A DNA stretch of 44,460 bases from Klebsiella pneumoniae (lineage in GTDB: Bacteria > Pseudomonadota > Gammaproteobacteria > Ga0077536), in the NCBI GenBank assembly GCA_945861225.1, contig CAMATU010000006.1:1-44460 (forward strand), written 5' to 3'. The notes beneath the pieces are model-generated. The model made no database searches and had not been told where the DNA came from. It worked only from the letters and a program-made list of their open reading frames with translations. Within the stretch, counting starts at the first letter, position 1. Each line of letters opens with the position of its first letter. A program made the translations under genes and the position numbers. Shown here in pieces: positions 29,701-37,868 of the stretch.

Positions 29701-30153
29701 TGCCGGCTGCCCTTGCGCTTCCTTCATCCAGAACACCTGGGCCAGTGTCACCGTCTGGTCGTAGCCGGCGTTGTGGAACACCCCCAGGATCACCGCGTAG
29801 CAGTTCTGGTCGCGCAAACTCACCGGCTTGGCCGCTCCCGTGACTTCGTTGCGCTCGGATTTGTAATGCCCGAGCACATAGGAGCGCAGCGTTCTTTCCT
29901 TGCTATCGGCGCCGGCGGCCTTGTTGTAGGCGACGCGGTTGGCAGGGACTAGCAGGGTGGTAATCGCATCCACCAGGGTGGATTTGCCCGAGCCAATATC
30001 CCCCGTCAGCAGGCCGTTCCTGCCCGCCAGTTGCAACGTCCACACCCGGCTGTCGAAGGTGCCCCAATTGAATACCTCCAGACGGGTCAGGCGAAAGCCC
30101 GACAGCGTGTCATCGGCACAGAAGTCCAGGCCCAGGGATTGCGGATCATTCAT
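26761..30153 (-). CDS. jetC: Wadjet JetC SMC-like ATPase
   Basis: A 1130-residue MukB/SMC-like motor. Walker A is GDIGSGKST (residues 51-59). Long coiled-coil arms with a hinge-like middle follow. The C-terminal ABC head has the signature SGGQKEK (about 1010) and Walker [11 protein letters not shown] (about 1045). In type I Wadjet, JetC dimers with JetA and JetB extrude DNA loops until a small circle is recognised. The start at 30153 has GGAGG six bases away; the open frame back to 30189 adds twelve residues without support. All motor motifs are intact. Confidence 0.95.
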   Translation of the reverse strand: MNDPQSLGLDFCADDTLSGFRLTRLEVFNWGTFDSRVWTLQLAGRNGLLTGDIGSGKSTLVDAITTLLVPANRVAYNKAAGADSKERTLRSYVLGHYKSERNEVTGAAKPVSLRDQNCYAVILGVFHNAGYDQTVTLAQVFWMKEAQGQPARFFLGAERALSIATDFANFGADINQLKRRLRTQGAEIQDTFPPYAAWFRRRFGIENDQALELFHQTVSMKSVGNLTDFVRSHMLEPFEVGPRLQALIGHFDDLNRAHQAVLKTKAQVELLTPLIADCGRHRASMAEVDGLRECRDNLRPHFAGLKLGLIDKRLGWLAEEWERVDAQVQKLQAVHEAQGQQVDELKQAINDNGGDRLERLAAEIRRKGELRDARKTKAGRYGALASVLGEPVAADAATFAAQRGKYQSWREEARNRDADLQNALTEHGVTLRQGKQEHDQQTAEIDSLKRRRSNIDDQQIQIRAALCAALGLNVDDMPFAGELIQVRDDERDWEGAAERLLRGFGLALLVRDVDYKAVAEWVDGAHLRGRLVYFHVRPRKTAELPDLHRDSLVRKLAIKPDSPHYDWLERELAHRFDVACCATQEQFRREARAITRQGQIKDPSGRHEKDDRHRIDDRSRYVLGWSNDAKIAALEATRRQLETRLGAVGSQIGVIQKERDGLTRRLDALIRLEEFTAFDELDWASVATEIAQLQDERTRLESASDVLKQLNDNLRALQKKQKETGEALQAAREKRAKVEQRRSDAQELRQQTETLLQGVVVDAALAVKLESMRGEALGEHQLTVESCDNREQDVRTWLQARIDAEDSKLKRLAEKIIKAMASFKEAFKLETAEIDASLEAAFEYENLLTQLHRDDLPRFVARFKELLNVNTINEIANFNAQLARERETIKERIAHINKSLGEIDYNPGRYIVLESQTSPDAEIRDFQQEMRACTEGTVTGSDDAQYSEAKFLQVKAIIDRFRGREGLSEQDRRWTAKVTDVRNWFLFAASERWREDNSEHEHYSDSGGKSGGQKEKLAYTILAASLAYQFGLEWGAVRSRSFRFVVIDEAFGRGSDESAQYGLKLFRQLNLQLLIVTPLQKIHIIEPYVASVGFVHNEGGRASMLRNLSIEEYRAQKALMPVQSAQVLPQ

Positions 30154-30206
30154 GGCGCACCTCCCTGCGGGCAGCCTTCGGCTGTGCAAATCGTCTTTCC
30201 TGACGA

Positions 30207-30884
30207 TTAGTCATGGTCGGCCCCTTCCTTGGCATCGGCCACGCCGGCCAGTTGGGTCTGGTAAGTGGCCACACGCGCGTCGAAATCGGCCAACCATTGC
30301 GCGTCGACGAAAGCCTTCAGAATGCGTCGCACCTCGTAAGTGGCCGGCCCGGCCGCAGCGCCGCTGGCAGGTTTGAGCTTGTGCAGAAAACCCAGTTCGG
30401 CCACTTTGTTGATGGTGGTTTCGATCTGGTCAATCAGCTTGGCTTCATTGGGGCCATCGGGCAGGAACACCCGCACCAGCTCCACGATGGAGTCGCGGGA
30501 GAGCACCAGCCGCGTATCGCCGCCGCCCGCATCGAACTCGGCCAGCTTCTTGCGCAATAGGGCAAGCAACAAACTTACGGCGAAGGACAAGGGACGACGC
30601 GCGACCAGGCGCGGCAGCCGCGGCGCGGGATCGTCGTCAGCAGGTTCGGGGCGGCTCTTCAAGAAGGCATACCCTTCCGCCTCATCGAGCACCAATTCAA
30701 GATTCAGCACCGCCACATAGTCCCGTACCCGCGCTTGCAAGTTCACCAATGCCGCCCAGTGGCGTTCGTCGCTATCACGGTGCAGCACGCCTTTAAGCAA
30801 GCTGATCAGTAACACAGATAAATTTGCGCTTGCTGCGACCACAGAGTGCGCAGCGGCTGGGGTGTTCAAGAATTCTTCTTCCAT
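30207..30884 (-). CDS. jetB: Wadjet JetB (DUF4194, MukE-like)
   Basis: A 225-residue DUF4194 protein, equivalent to the MukE/kite subunit that links the kleisin to the ATPase heads. It is a small winged-helix type protein, with [16 protein letters not shown] (about residue 65) and [15 protein letters not shown] (about residue 157) typical of the family. It lies 25 bases after jetA and 53 bases before the chosen jetC start, in the canonical order. Confidence 0.92.
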   Translation of the reverse strand: MEEEFLNTPAAAHSVVAASANLSVLLISLLKGVLHRDSDERHWAALVNLQARVRDYVAVLNLELVLDEAEGYAFLKSRPEPADDDPAPRLPRLVARRPLSFAVSLLLALLRKKLAEFDAGGGDTRLVLSRDSIVELVRVFLPDGPNEAKLIDQIETTINKVAELGFLHKLKPASGAAAGPATYEVRRILKAFVDAQWLADFDARVATYQTQLAGVADAKEGADHD

Positions 30885-30909
30885 TCCTTGCCTCAGCGCT
30901 TGTTCGCGT

Positions 30910-32364
30910 TCACCGCGTGAAGATCACGCGCGGCAGTCGCGCGCTGCGAATGATTGTCTGACCGTCTGTGGCCACCGACTGCCAGCGGATCGACTCGGGC
31001 GTATGCTCGTCCACCACGCTGCGGAAGGTGTCCGTGCCGAGCTGCAAATAAGCCACCAATTCGGCCAGCCCCTGTTGCAAGGGCTGGCTGGTCACCAGTT
31101 CACTCAAGGTGATCTGTGTCCGATCCTGCAAGGCATGACGGATGTGGCGGGTGAGCAGCGCCTTGTCCACCACCACTTGCTCGAATAGCGCTTGCGCGTC
31201 GATGTCTTCATCGCCGTCCTGCAAGGCCAGGTCGGCGATTAGCGGCTTGTTGGCCGGGGTGAGTAAGGGACGCTCCATCGCCAACTCGATATCAGCGTAG
31301 GCCTCCGCCATTTCCATCACGGTGCCAGCCGGTGGAGCATCCCGCAGGGTCAGCGCCTTGCTCTCGATGCCGTGCAGAATGTCCATGATGCGGCGGTTTT
31401 CCAGCCAGGCCTGGTCATCCAGAAAGCGCCGCAGCTGCTGCGATAAAGCGGCGACCGTGCGCTGGGTGTGCTCACCGGCTTCCAGCCAGTCGTAATGCAC
31501 ACGACGCGTGCGGGTATCGGGGTTCAGAGCGGCTACAGCGGGCAGCGCCAGCACACGATCCAGCAGCTCGGTCAATTCTTCCTGCCGACGGCTGGAGAGC
31601 AAGAAATCCCAGAAGGCGCGAAAACTCTTGCCCTGATCGGAATCGGCGATTGCATCGCGCTCGCCCATGATGTCTTCCAGCAGCGCGCCCTTGCTGCCTT
31701 CCCACAATGCAATGCGCTCGCGCACGCGCCGGTCGAGCTGGCGGAAGTTGTGTTCCACCTCGCGGAAGTCGGTGAGCAATTCGTGCGCACCCTGCATAAA
31801 CTGCTGAAAGCGATCCTTTAAGGCCGTGTCGTCCAGTAGCGGCAGGTCGCCCGCCAGCACCCGCGCAATCTCGGCGTCAAGCTCATCGCGCTTCCTGTGC
31901 AGCTCGGCGATGCGTCTGGCGGGGTCGGCCTCGCTGCCGTCGCTCATCTGCTTGAGCAGGTCAAACAGAGTCAACAGCCGCGACTCGGTGCCGATGAATT
32001 GCCGCGCACTGAGCTGCGCCAGCCAGGCAATGGCTTTCTCGGTGGCTGGTGTCAAATCGAACTGCGCCTCGTCGGTGCCCGGGCGGTAAAACTTGCGCAG
32101 CCAACCCTTGTCAGGCGCGGCCCAATCATTCAGGTATTCGAGCGCCGGCTTGGGAAAAGCGGATTCCCCTACGCGCAGGCGCAAGGCGTACAACTCATCC
32201 TCTAGCGCCTCGGCCAGATCCGCCGCCGCCATCACTCGCACATTGGGCGCCACGAACACCCGCTGCAGAAAACTCGCCACCAGCGGCGCATGGTCTGAAC
32301 GCAACAGCCGCCACGCGGGGTGGTGCGTGCGCAGGGTGTCGAGGGTGGCGAAGTCGAGCGTCAT
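30910..32364 (-). CDS. jetA: Wadjet JetA (DUF3375, MukF-like kleisin)
   Basis: A 484-residue DUF3375 protein, the MukF-like kleisin and first subunit of the operon. The N-terminus (LDTLRTHHPAWRLLRSDHAPLVASFLQRVF) and the middle (LLDRVLALPAVAALNPDTRT) are recognisable. The gene order jetA-B-C-D with JetD of the DUF3322-DUF2220 type makes this Wadjet type I. Its ATG overlaps the stop of an HsdS-like fragment (ATGA), which may now serve as a coupled leader peptide. Confidence 0.92.
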   Translation of the reverse strand: MTLDFATLDTLRTHHPAWRLLRSDHAPLVASFLQRVFVAPNVRVMAAADLAEALEDELYALRLRVGESAFPKPALEYLNDWAAPDKGWLRKFYRPGTDEAQFDLTPATEKAIAWLAQLSARQFIGTESRLLTLFDLLKQMSDGSEADPARRIAELHRKRDELDAEIARVLAGDLPLLDDTALKDRFQQFMQGAHELLTDFREVEHNFRQLDRRVRERIALWEGSKGALLEDIMGERDAIADSDQGKSFRAFWDFLLSSRRQEELTELLDRVLALPAVAALNPDTRTRRVHYDWLEAGEHTQRTVAALSQQLRRFLDDQAWLENRRIMDILHGIESKALTLRDAPPAGTVMEMAEAYADIELAMERPLLTPANKPLIADLALQDGDEDIDAQALFEQVVVDKALLTRHIRHALQDRTQITLSELVTSQPLQQGLAELVAYLQLGTDTFRSVVDEHTPESIRWQSVATDGQTIIRSARLPRVIFTR

Positions 32365-32564
32365 GCAGCACCTGGCTCCAAGGAGGTGAACAGCGCCGAC
32401 TCACAGGCGACCCGTGCTGATTTGCGCGAGGTCGCGGCTTCGCTGCGCTTCTGTGCTGAGCGCTCCCGAGCAGTTGTGATTTCCACTACCAATTGCTTTT
32501 GGGCTTCGACATCAGGCAACAGAAACTCCAGTTCCAGTAGTGAAGGCCTGAAAATGTTTTTCAC
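32361..32564 (-). pseudogene. C-terminal fragment of a type I restriction S subunit
   Basis: Sixty-seven residues containing LEFLLPDVEAQKQLVVEI and a charged coiled helix ending ALFTSLEPG. This is the usual C-terminal end of HsdS specificity subunits, where (I/L)PxxxxQxxIVxEI begins the conserved helix. No target-recognition domain is present, and the Fic gene ends just upstream at 32567. HsdS and Fic genes often neighbour each other in type I restriction loci, so this looks like a decayed locus. A GTG at 32564 could still start a short peptide coupled to jetA. Confidence 0.6.
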
Positions 32565-32566
32565 CC

Positions 32567-33595
32567 TTATTCCGCTTGTCGCTGTTGCAGCAGCCGTCGA
32601 CCGTTGCCGGTCAGGCGATAGCGCTGCGTGGGGCTACGGGGTGAAGTGGGATGGGTACGTTCGATCCAGCCGCCAGTCAATGCCGGGTTAAGATAGTTGT
32701 CCCGCAAGGTCGGTCGATGGGACAGCCCGAGGGCCTTGAGCAAATCAGCGCTACCAAGTTCGTGATTTCCAATAGCCTCGATTAGCAATGCTACTTGGTC
32801 GGTTACATGACCGGCTACTTGGTCGGTGGAAACCACTTCGCGGAGCGTGTCGCGAACGGCGCTCAACATGAACTCGATAAAAGGCGTCGCATCGGCGCGC
32901 GCATCAGCTTCAGCCAATACTCGGTAGTAAGCCTCCTGTCGTTCACGAATGACAGTTTCGACAGGCAGATAAGCCAGCAAGGGTTTCCAGTTGCGCAGGA
33001 TCAAGGTTTGCCATAGTCGCCCCATCCGTCCATTGCCGTCGGCGAAGGGGTGAATAAACTCCAACTCGTAGTGAAACACGCAACTGGCCACCAGCGGATG
33101 CTCATTCGTTCGTTCTAGCCAGCTTAGCAAGTCACTCATCAGGTGCGGTATCCGGTTCGCAGGTGGCGCCATGTGCACCAGTTGTTCGCCGCGAAAAATG
33201 CCAACATCTGCGGCGCGGAGAATGCCTGCGCCATCGATCAGTGCAGACATCAGCAAACCATGGGCGGCCAGCAGATCCGCTTGTGAGGTCGGTTGCCAGC
33301 CATCCATCGCCTCGTAAGCCGCAAAGGCATTACGCACCTCCTGGATTTCACGTGGATGCCCCAGCACGCGCTTGCCGTCGATGACCGCCGTGACCTGTTC
33401 AAGGGTCAAGGTGTTGTTCTCGATAGCGAGCGAGGCCTGGATGGTGCGGAGCCGGTTTTCCCGGCGCAGGAGAGGCGTCAGGTTCTGTTCCGCCAGGACG
33501 GTATAGCGTCCGACCATCTCACCAATTTCTGCGACCAAGTTCAAAATGGCCGGGGTGATGGTATAGGGCGGTTGATAGGATTTTGAATTGGCCAA
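32567..33595 (-). CDS. Fic family protein (AMPylase-type, self-inhibited)
   Basis: A 342-residue Fic-domain protein. The catalytic loop is HPFADGNGRMGR (His182), an exact match to HPFx(D/E)GNGRxxR. The inhibitory motif (S/T)xxxE(G/N) is present before it as SLAIEN (residues 55-60), so the protein belongs to the class regulated by its own N-terminal helix. After the Fic domain (about 110-230) the C-terminus looks like a winged helix (TDQVALLIEAIGNHELGSADLLKALGLSH). Fic proteins transfer AMP or another phosphate-containing group to targets; the target is unknown. It ends five bases before the HsdS fragment. Confidence 0.92.
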   Translation of the reverse strand: MANSKSYQPPYTITPAILNLVAEIGEMVGRYTVLAEQNLTPLLRRENRLRTIQASLAIENNTLTLEQVTAVIDGKRVLGHPREIQEVRNAFAAYEAMDGWQPTSQADLLAAHGLLMSALIDGAGILRAADVGIFRGEQLVHMAPPANRIPHLMSDLLSWLERTNEHPLVASCVFHYELEFIHPFADGNGRMGRLWQTLILRNWKPLLAYLPVETVIRERQEAYYRVLAEADARADATPFIEFMLSAVRDTLREVVSTDQVAGHVTDQVALLIEAIGNHELGSADLLKALGLSHRPTLRDNYLNPALTGGWIERTHPTSPRSPTQRYRLTGNGRRLLQQRQAE

Positions 33596-34073
33596 TTCAC
33601 GCCCTCTCTACGTTTGCGCGGAAGAAACCGGCGAACTCGACTGGCAAATATTGCCGATAGTAGGGGATCCGAGCCTGACAATCGGCGGGCTGGTGATAAT
33701 CGATACTACAGAGGGACCTGGGTTCCTCGCGTCCACACAAAATTTCGGCGCAATTGACACCCGCGAACGTGATCCTGATGGAAGGAAACAGGATCTCGGG
33801 ACACCCCACGATTCTGGATTGATTTGATCGTGGTCTATCCTCGGTTGTCCTACGCGTTGAAGAGTAAAGTGTCGTAGGGCGGGTCATCCCATGTACTTGA
33901 ATGGACAGATTACGAGAAATATCTTCTGCCGACACTGCGGATGATCGCATGCGGCGGAAGGCGCTCCGCTTTTCCGCCCTACGAATTGATCACGAGTTAC
34001 CGTTGCTCGCCGCGATGTCCGCGTAATAGCCAAGGGCTTGCCATCGACTAGATCCGCCTTGACGCCGAAGGCC
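33596..34073. other. Gene-free stretch between fic and tmRNA
   Basis: I see no convincing gene in these 478 bases. Two short open frames (33588-33827 plus, 33884-34087 minus) have no recognisable family sequence. The stretch contains the palindromic repeat at 33953-33979. No integrase or recombinase fragment was recognised, although this side of tmRNA is a common island insertion point. Confidence 0.6.
33953..33979. repeat. Short palindromic intergenic repeat, copy 2
   Basis: GGCGGAAGGCGCTCCGCTTT followed by TCCGCCC is the reverse complement of the element at 36-62 with about one mismatch. Its position outside genes in both cases supports a dispersed intergenic repeat. Confidence 0.6.
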
Positions 34074-34103
34074 ATCCACCCCGCCACGCTGGGCGGGGTG
34101 GAT
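34074..34103 (-). terminator. Hairpin after tmRNA
   Basis: ATCCACCCCGCC (34074-34085) and GGCGGGGTGGAT (34092-34103) form a perfect 12-base-pair stem with a six-base loop. It begins six bases after the CCA end of tmRNA. No U-run follows on the minus strand, but the place and strength suggest it ends the tmRNA transcript or guides 3' processing. Confidence 0.55.
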
Positions 34104-34126
34104 CATGATTGGTGGAGGCGGCGGGA

Positions 34127-34404
34127 CAGTTTGCCCCAGATCTTTCGATCTGGACTGGACTATGCCTTCATCCCGGCAGGCCGGGATGCGGAGCGTATTA
34201 TTCGCCTACTAAACTTAAGCGAATCCTAGTCGCCGCTCATGCGCATCAACGCAACAGCGACGCTATGAGTCTCTACAGGGCAAGCCTGAAGTTAGCCTTC
34301 TACTTACCCCTCGACGTTGCCTTACCGTTCCAATCCAACGGGTTAGGTTTCATCGATGTGAGCTCCGTTTTCAACCGGTCTTTACAGACCGGTGCGACCC
34401 TTTG
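34127..34404 (-). ncRNA. Group I intron in the tmRNA T-loop (278 nt)
   Basis: Exon 1 ends in U and the intron ends in G, as group I introns require. P1: exon GGUUCGAU pairs with intron GUCGCACC (nt 7-14) with one mismatch and a U.G at the splice site. P2: ACCGGUC/GACCGGU (nt 12-32). An R-like core element GUAGAGACU is at nt 129-137 and an S-like AUAGUCC at nt 242-248; GACU and AGUC form P7. P8: CAUCCCGG-CCUG-CCGGGAUG. P9: CCAGAUC-GAAA-GAUCUGG, with a GNRA tetraloop. There is no endonuclease frame, so it is a minimal ribozyme. Group I introns have been reported at this T-loop position in other tmRNA genes. Helices were found by eye. Confidence 0.85.
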
Positions 34405-34623
34405 ATCGAACCCGCGTCCGCAAGCCCTCCGCCGTCGGTTCTACATGTGTATCCCGTCTATTGTTTTAACTGGACGCCACCCGACAGGCAGGGAAAACGG
34501 CCAGCGAGCTCGTGAGTTTTAGCGATTTGGCGCCGAGCAAGCCGCGTCGCGATCCGGTGAGATATGACGCCCGAAACCTGAACGCACCAGCACGGCTTCA
34601 GTCGGACGGCACCCTACTGGGTT

Positions 34624-34656
34624 TTAAGCAGCGAGTGCGTAGTTGTCGTCGTTGGC
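34624..34656 (-). other. tmRNA tag reading frame (ANDDNYALAA)
   Basis: Resume codon GCC at 34656-34654, then AAC GAC GAC AAC TAC GCA CTC GCT GCT and TAA. The C-terminal ALAA is the degron read by ClpXP and related proteases. The bases before the resume codon (CUAUUAGUU) fit the SmpB-dependent resume signal. It lies in exon 1, untouched by the intron. Confidence 0.93.
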
Positions 34657-34759
34657 AACTAATAGTTTGCAGATGGATTTACGAGGAAACTGCGCCTCGA
34701 CATGCCCCTTCGGTTTCGCGACCCACGTCGAATCCATGTCGCCCCCAAGGTGATCTGCC

Positions 34760-34789
34760 AGCTTACGCGACGAGGCCAGCCCAACACAA
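34760..34789 (-). promoter_or_regulatory. Possible sigma-70 promoter of tmRNA
   Basis: On the minus strand TTGTGT (34789-34784) and TAAGCT (34765-34760) are spaced by 18 bases, ending 13 bases before the mature tmRNA 5' end. The match to consensus is moderate. A short leader would be removed by RNase P. Confidence 0.4.
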
Positions 34790-34872
34790 CGAGTAGATGG
34801 AGGCGGCACTCGCAAATTCAAGGGGAGCCGCCGGTTACTTGAGCAGATTCAGTCAGGCGTGCGGCGCTGGGT

Positions 34873-35349
34873 CTAACGACCTTTCATGATGCGTTGTTTG
34901 TCGCGTTGCCAATCGCGATCTTTTTCCGCATCACGCTTGTCGTGTTGCTTCTTGCCTTTGGCAAGCCCGAGTTCGCACTTCACACGCCCTTTTTTCCAGT
35001 ACAGCGCGAGCGCTACCGCGGTGTAGCCCTTGCGTTCAATCGCGCCGACCAGGTGCGCGATTTCGAGTCGATGGAGCAGCAACTTGCGCGTGCGCTGGGG
35101 ATCGGCAGTGATGTGGGTGGAGGCTGAATTAAGCGGGTTGATCAGCGATCCGAGCAGAAATGCCTCACCACCTTTGAGCAGCACATAGGCATCGCGCAAT
35201 TGGACTTTTCCCGCGCGGAGACTTTTGACTTCCCAGCCTTCGAGGACGAGGCCAGCTTCGATCCGTTGCTCGACGAAGTAGTCGTGAAACGCTTTTTTAT
35301 TCTGCGTGATCGAACTGTCGTTGGCGGGGTGTTTCTTCGCGGCATTCAT
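34873..35349 (-). CDS. smpB: SsrA-binding protein SmpB
   Basis: A 158-residue Smp[36 protein letters not shown] (about residues 18-52) and the C-terminal [14 protein letters not shown], which enters the ribosome decoding site, are typical. It binds the tRNA-like domain of tmRNA to rescue stalled ribosomes. The split T-arm of this tmRNA is near the region it contacts, so splicing should be needed before binding. It lies between the kinase gene, which ends in a strong hairpin, and ssrA. Confidence 0.97.
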   Translation of the reverse strand: MNAAKKHPANDSSITQNKKAFHDYFVEQRIEAGLVLEGWEVKSLRAGKVQLRDAYVLLKGGEAFLLGSLINPLNSASTHITADPQRTRKLLLHRLEIAHLVGAIERKGYTAVALALYWKKGRVKCELGLAKGKKQHDKRDAEKDRDWQRDKQRIMKGR

Positions 35350-35352
35350 GCG

Positions 35353-35397
35353 GGGACAGTATACCGATCTCCAATAGGGAGATCGGTATGCTGTCCC
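35353..35397 (-). terminator. Strong hairpin between the kinase gene and smpB
   Basis: GGGACAGTATACCGATCTCC (35353-35372) pairs with 35378-35397 over twenty positions with one T.G. It starts seven bases after the kinase stop (35404) and ends four bases before the smpB ATG (35349), so it also sits in the smpB leader. It may end the kinase transcript and limit read-through into smpB, or hide the smpB ribosome site. Confidence 0.65.
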
Positions 35398-35403
35398 GCT
35401 CGC

Positions 35404-37770
35404 TTAACGACGTTGGTTGAAGGCGAGCGACGATTGCTTGATCAAGGTATTCAGCAACTTCAGTTCCTGCACGCTGAATTGAACCTGTTCGCCAACCTTG
35501 TCGGCATACACCAGCCCGATGCAGCTCTTATTCGCGAGCAATGGAAACAATAGAATTGAGTGGGGATTGGCCAAGGTGCGACACCAACCTGGAATGCGCC
35601 CCTGGTACTGCGCCGCGTTGACATCCAGCACGATGAACTCGCGTCCTTTGCGGACTGCTTCATTGAAGATATCTTGCGCGTCTTCTGCTTTGAAACTGAA
35701 CTTCGGCACAATCTCCGCGGCATCCGGCCCAAGCCCAAGGCGGGCTTGCATGGCGTGGCGCTTCGGATCGCGCAACAGCAGCAGCACCCGGCTGAAATCG
35801 ATGCCTCGAAAGAAGGCTTCGATCACCATATTGAAGATTTGATTGACGGGTGCCTGATCGAGCAGCGCGTTGGTGATTTCAGTCACCGCGTTGACCAACA
35901 CACTCCGCCGATCTTCAGTCGCTTCTTGCCCCGACTGCTGATGGGCGTCCGCTGTGACCGCCTTGATTTGCTGGGTCTTCTCGGCCTGGGGATCGCCACT
36001 CAGGCGCCGTACCACGCGCTTAAAGAAACTGCTGGTTTTGACGTCTACCGTCAACAACGTGGCGTATTCGCGAGTCGCCTCGACAGCCTTCGCGACGGTT
36101 TCCTTGAGCTGCGGAATCTGGACCTTGAAGCTGGCTTCATAGCGATCGCCGATTTTCTTGAGCCTGGCGTCGAGATCCTGCTCATCGGTCGATTCTGCGA
36201 TGCCTTCGGCAACTTCATTCGCAAAGGCCGCCATCTGCGCGCCTTTCTGCATCGAAGTGGTCGCGGCGGGAATTTTCCCCTCGCGCGCGGGGGTCATCGC
36301 GAGCTGCAGTTTCTCGGGAAAGTTCCATTGTTTGGCGACCGCCATGCCGAATTCGGCATAACCGGTCCCGAGCACTTCGCGCGCCACGCTCTGCTCCGAT
36401 TTCCCACGCTGCGCAACCATCGTCTGAATTTCTTCAAACTCCTCAGGGAAGTAGTAAATCGCCAGATGCCGGCCTAAGCGATGAAACATGGCGCCGATGA
36501 ACGCTTCTTCAGCATCCACACCAGGTGTGGCTTTGCCCATGTCTTTGGCCACCACCGCACTCAGAAATGAACCGCACGCGGCATCTTTCAGCGCGTCCGC
36601 CTGAGTGCCATTCTTGATGTGTTCGAAGATGGCGATACTGAGCGCAGCAGTGCGGATGGCATCGAAGCCGAGGATCAGCACGGCGCGACTGACGGTTGTG
36701 ATGGTACCGCCGTATTGCCCATAGACTGCCGAGTTGACCAGCTTCAGCAGCTTCGTAGTCAGCGCATAATCCTTGAGGATGACATTCGCGAGCTCATTGA
36801 CATCATCACTTTCGGGGCGCCCTGACTTGTTGCTGATATCGGCGATCAACGCCGACACGGCGGGAAAATCAGGCTTGCGCGCCATCCTGCGCATTAGAAA
36901 ATCGAGCGCCCCGTTCTGCTTATTGGCGACAGGCGCCTGGTCCTCACTCGGCCGCAGGTACCCTTCCAGGGCCTCCTTCATCGCTTCAGCCGATCGGTAG
37001 CGCTGCGCAGGATCGCGCGCGATGGCCTGCTGCACGATTGCATCCAGCGGCTTGTCGATTGTTTGATTGAAGGCCGAGGGCGGCAGGACTTTCTCGTGCA
37101 GAATTTTGTAGATCACCGCCATTGTGGTGTCAGCCGCGAACAGACGGCGCCCGGTCAGCAGTTCATGCAGGATGACGCCGATTGAGTAAATGTCGGAGTG
37201 CGGACCAATACTGCCCTTGGCAATACACTCGGGCGGCATGTAATTCACGGTGCCGACCATGTCGTTGCCCTGCGTATCTTCAGTCACGACGGTGGAGACG
37301 CCGAAATCGAGGATCCGTGGCCGCTCTTTACTGTCCACCAGGATATTGGCGGGACTTAAGTCACGATGCAAAATGCCCTGACTGTGGGCATAGCCAATGG
37401 CGTCCAGCACGCCAATAATTAAGCGCACCGATTGATGGATCGCGCCGGGCTCGGCGGTCTCGATCAGCTTCGTGAGCGGCTGGCCTTCGGCGAATTGGTA
37501 AATGAGATACGGGGTATCGTTACCCAGCTCGATTTCGTACAGCGGAACGATTCCCGGATGATCGAGTTTGGCCACATTCCGCGCTTCGGCGATCAGGCGA
37601 TCAGGGGTGCGTTTGCCGCGGGTGAGGGTTTTGACCGCCACTTCGCGATCGAGCTTGGGGTCATGCGCGAGGTAAACTACGCCCTGGCCACCCCGTCCGA
37701 GGATCCGCGTCGGCAGAAAACGTCCGATCGCGGTCGGTAAAGAGGGCGTGGAGGCCGCAGCTTGTGCCAT
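35404..37770 (-). CDS. Ser/Thr protein kinase-HDOD-GAF fusion
   Basis: A 788-residue multidomain signalling protein. The Hanks-type kinase domain (about 15-275) has the glycine loop GRGGQGVVYLA, Lys47 in VAVK, HRDLSPANIL (about 135) and DFG (about 155), all intact. An HDOD domain (about 290-500; VILKDYALTTKLLKLVNSAVYG) follows. A GAF-like domain (about 630-785) is at the C-terminus (VPKFSFKAEDAQDIFNEAV, LFPLLANKSCIGLVYADKVGEQVQF). HDOD proteins control flagella, c-di-GMP or cell-cycle outputs in other bacteria, so it may phosphorylate a pathway in response to a ligand bound by GAF. It is divergent from ratA by 98 bases. Confidence 0.93.
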   Translation of the reverse strand: MAQAAASTPSLPTAIGRFLPTRILGRGGQGVVYLAHDPKLDREVAVKTLTRGKRTPDRLIAEARNVAKLDHPGIVPLYEIELGNDTPYLIYQFAEGQPLTKLIETAEPGAIHQSVRLIIGVLDAIGYAHSQGILHRDLSPANILVDSKERPRILDFGVSTVVTEDTQGNDMVGTVNYMPPECIAKGSIGPHSDIYSIGVILHELLTGRRLFAADTTMAVIYKILHEKVLPPSAFNQTIDKPLDAIVQQAIARDPAQRYRSAEAMKEALEGYLRPSEDQAPVANKQNGALDFLMRRMARKPDFPAVSALIADISNKSGRPESDDVNELANVILKDYALTTKLLKLVNSAVYGQYGGTITTVSRAVLILGFDAIRTAALSIAIFEHIKNGTQADALKDAACGSFLSAVVAKDMGKATPGVDAEEAFIGAMFHRLGRHLAIYYFPEEFEEIQTMVAQRGKSEQSVAREVLGTGYAEFGMAVAKQWNFPEKLQLAMTPAREGKIPAATTSMQKGAQMAAFANEVAEGIAESTDEQDLDARLKKIGDRYEASFKVQIPQLKETVAKAVEATREYATLLTVDVKTSSFFKRVVRRLSGDPQAEKTQQIKAVTADAHQQSGQEATEDRRSVLVNAVTEITNALLDQAPVNQIFNMVIEAFFRGIDFSRVLLLLRDPKRHAMQARLGLGPDAAEIVPKFSFKAEDAQDIFNEAVRKGREFIVLDVNAAQYQGRIPGWCRTLANPHSILLFPLLANKSCIGLVYADKVGEQVQFSVQELKLLNTLIKQSSLAFNQRR

Positions 37771-37868
37771 AAAACTTCCGAGAAATGTTAGATACCGGCT
37801 AGCGGCGCCAGCCCGCTGAGCTTGAGAGAAGGCAGTGCTCCCCGCGCGAGAAAATACTTGTCCTGACG

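Larger units (their letters stand above)
34110..34746 (-). ncRNA. ssrA: tmRNA, interrupted in the T-loop
   Basis: The 5' end GGGGGCG pairs with CGCCUCC before ACCA at the 3' end, a seven-base-pair acceptor stem with one G.U. It continues as ACAUGGAUUCGACG, the D-loop-like region of tmRNAs. The tag frame at 34656-34624 encodes ANDDNYALAA, close to E. coli ANDENYALAA, and pseudoknot-like GC helices follow. The T-arm 5' half GCGGGUUCGAU ends at 34405 and the 3' half UCCCGC starts at 34126. Between them lie 278 extra bases. Removing them gives GCGGG-UUCGAUU-CCCGC, a perfect seven-base T-loop, and a mature RNA of 359 nt, close to the usual size. CCA is encoded. smpB is 127 bases upstream on the same strand. 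Confidence 0.95.

Noticed and set aside
33588..33827. 79-residue frame after fic
   Set aside because: No family features, and it overlaps the start of fic on the other strand.
33596..34110. Integrase and attachment repeats for an island at ssrA
   Set aside because: No integrase fragment was recognised, and I could not find a second copy of the tmRNA 3' end near 25.4 kb.
34109..34405. 98-residue plus-strand frame
   Set aside because: It is antisense to the tmRNA intron; the RNA structure explains the sequence and the protein resembles nothing.
34624..34821. 65-residue minus-strand frame ending ANDDNYALAA
   Set aside because: Only the last ten codons are real, as the tmRNA tag; the rest is structural RNA.
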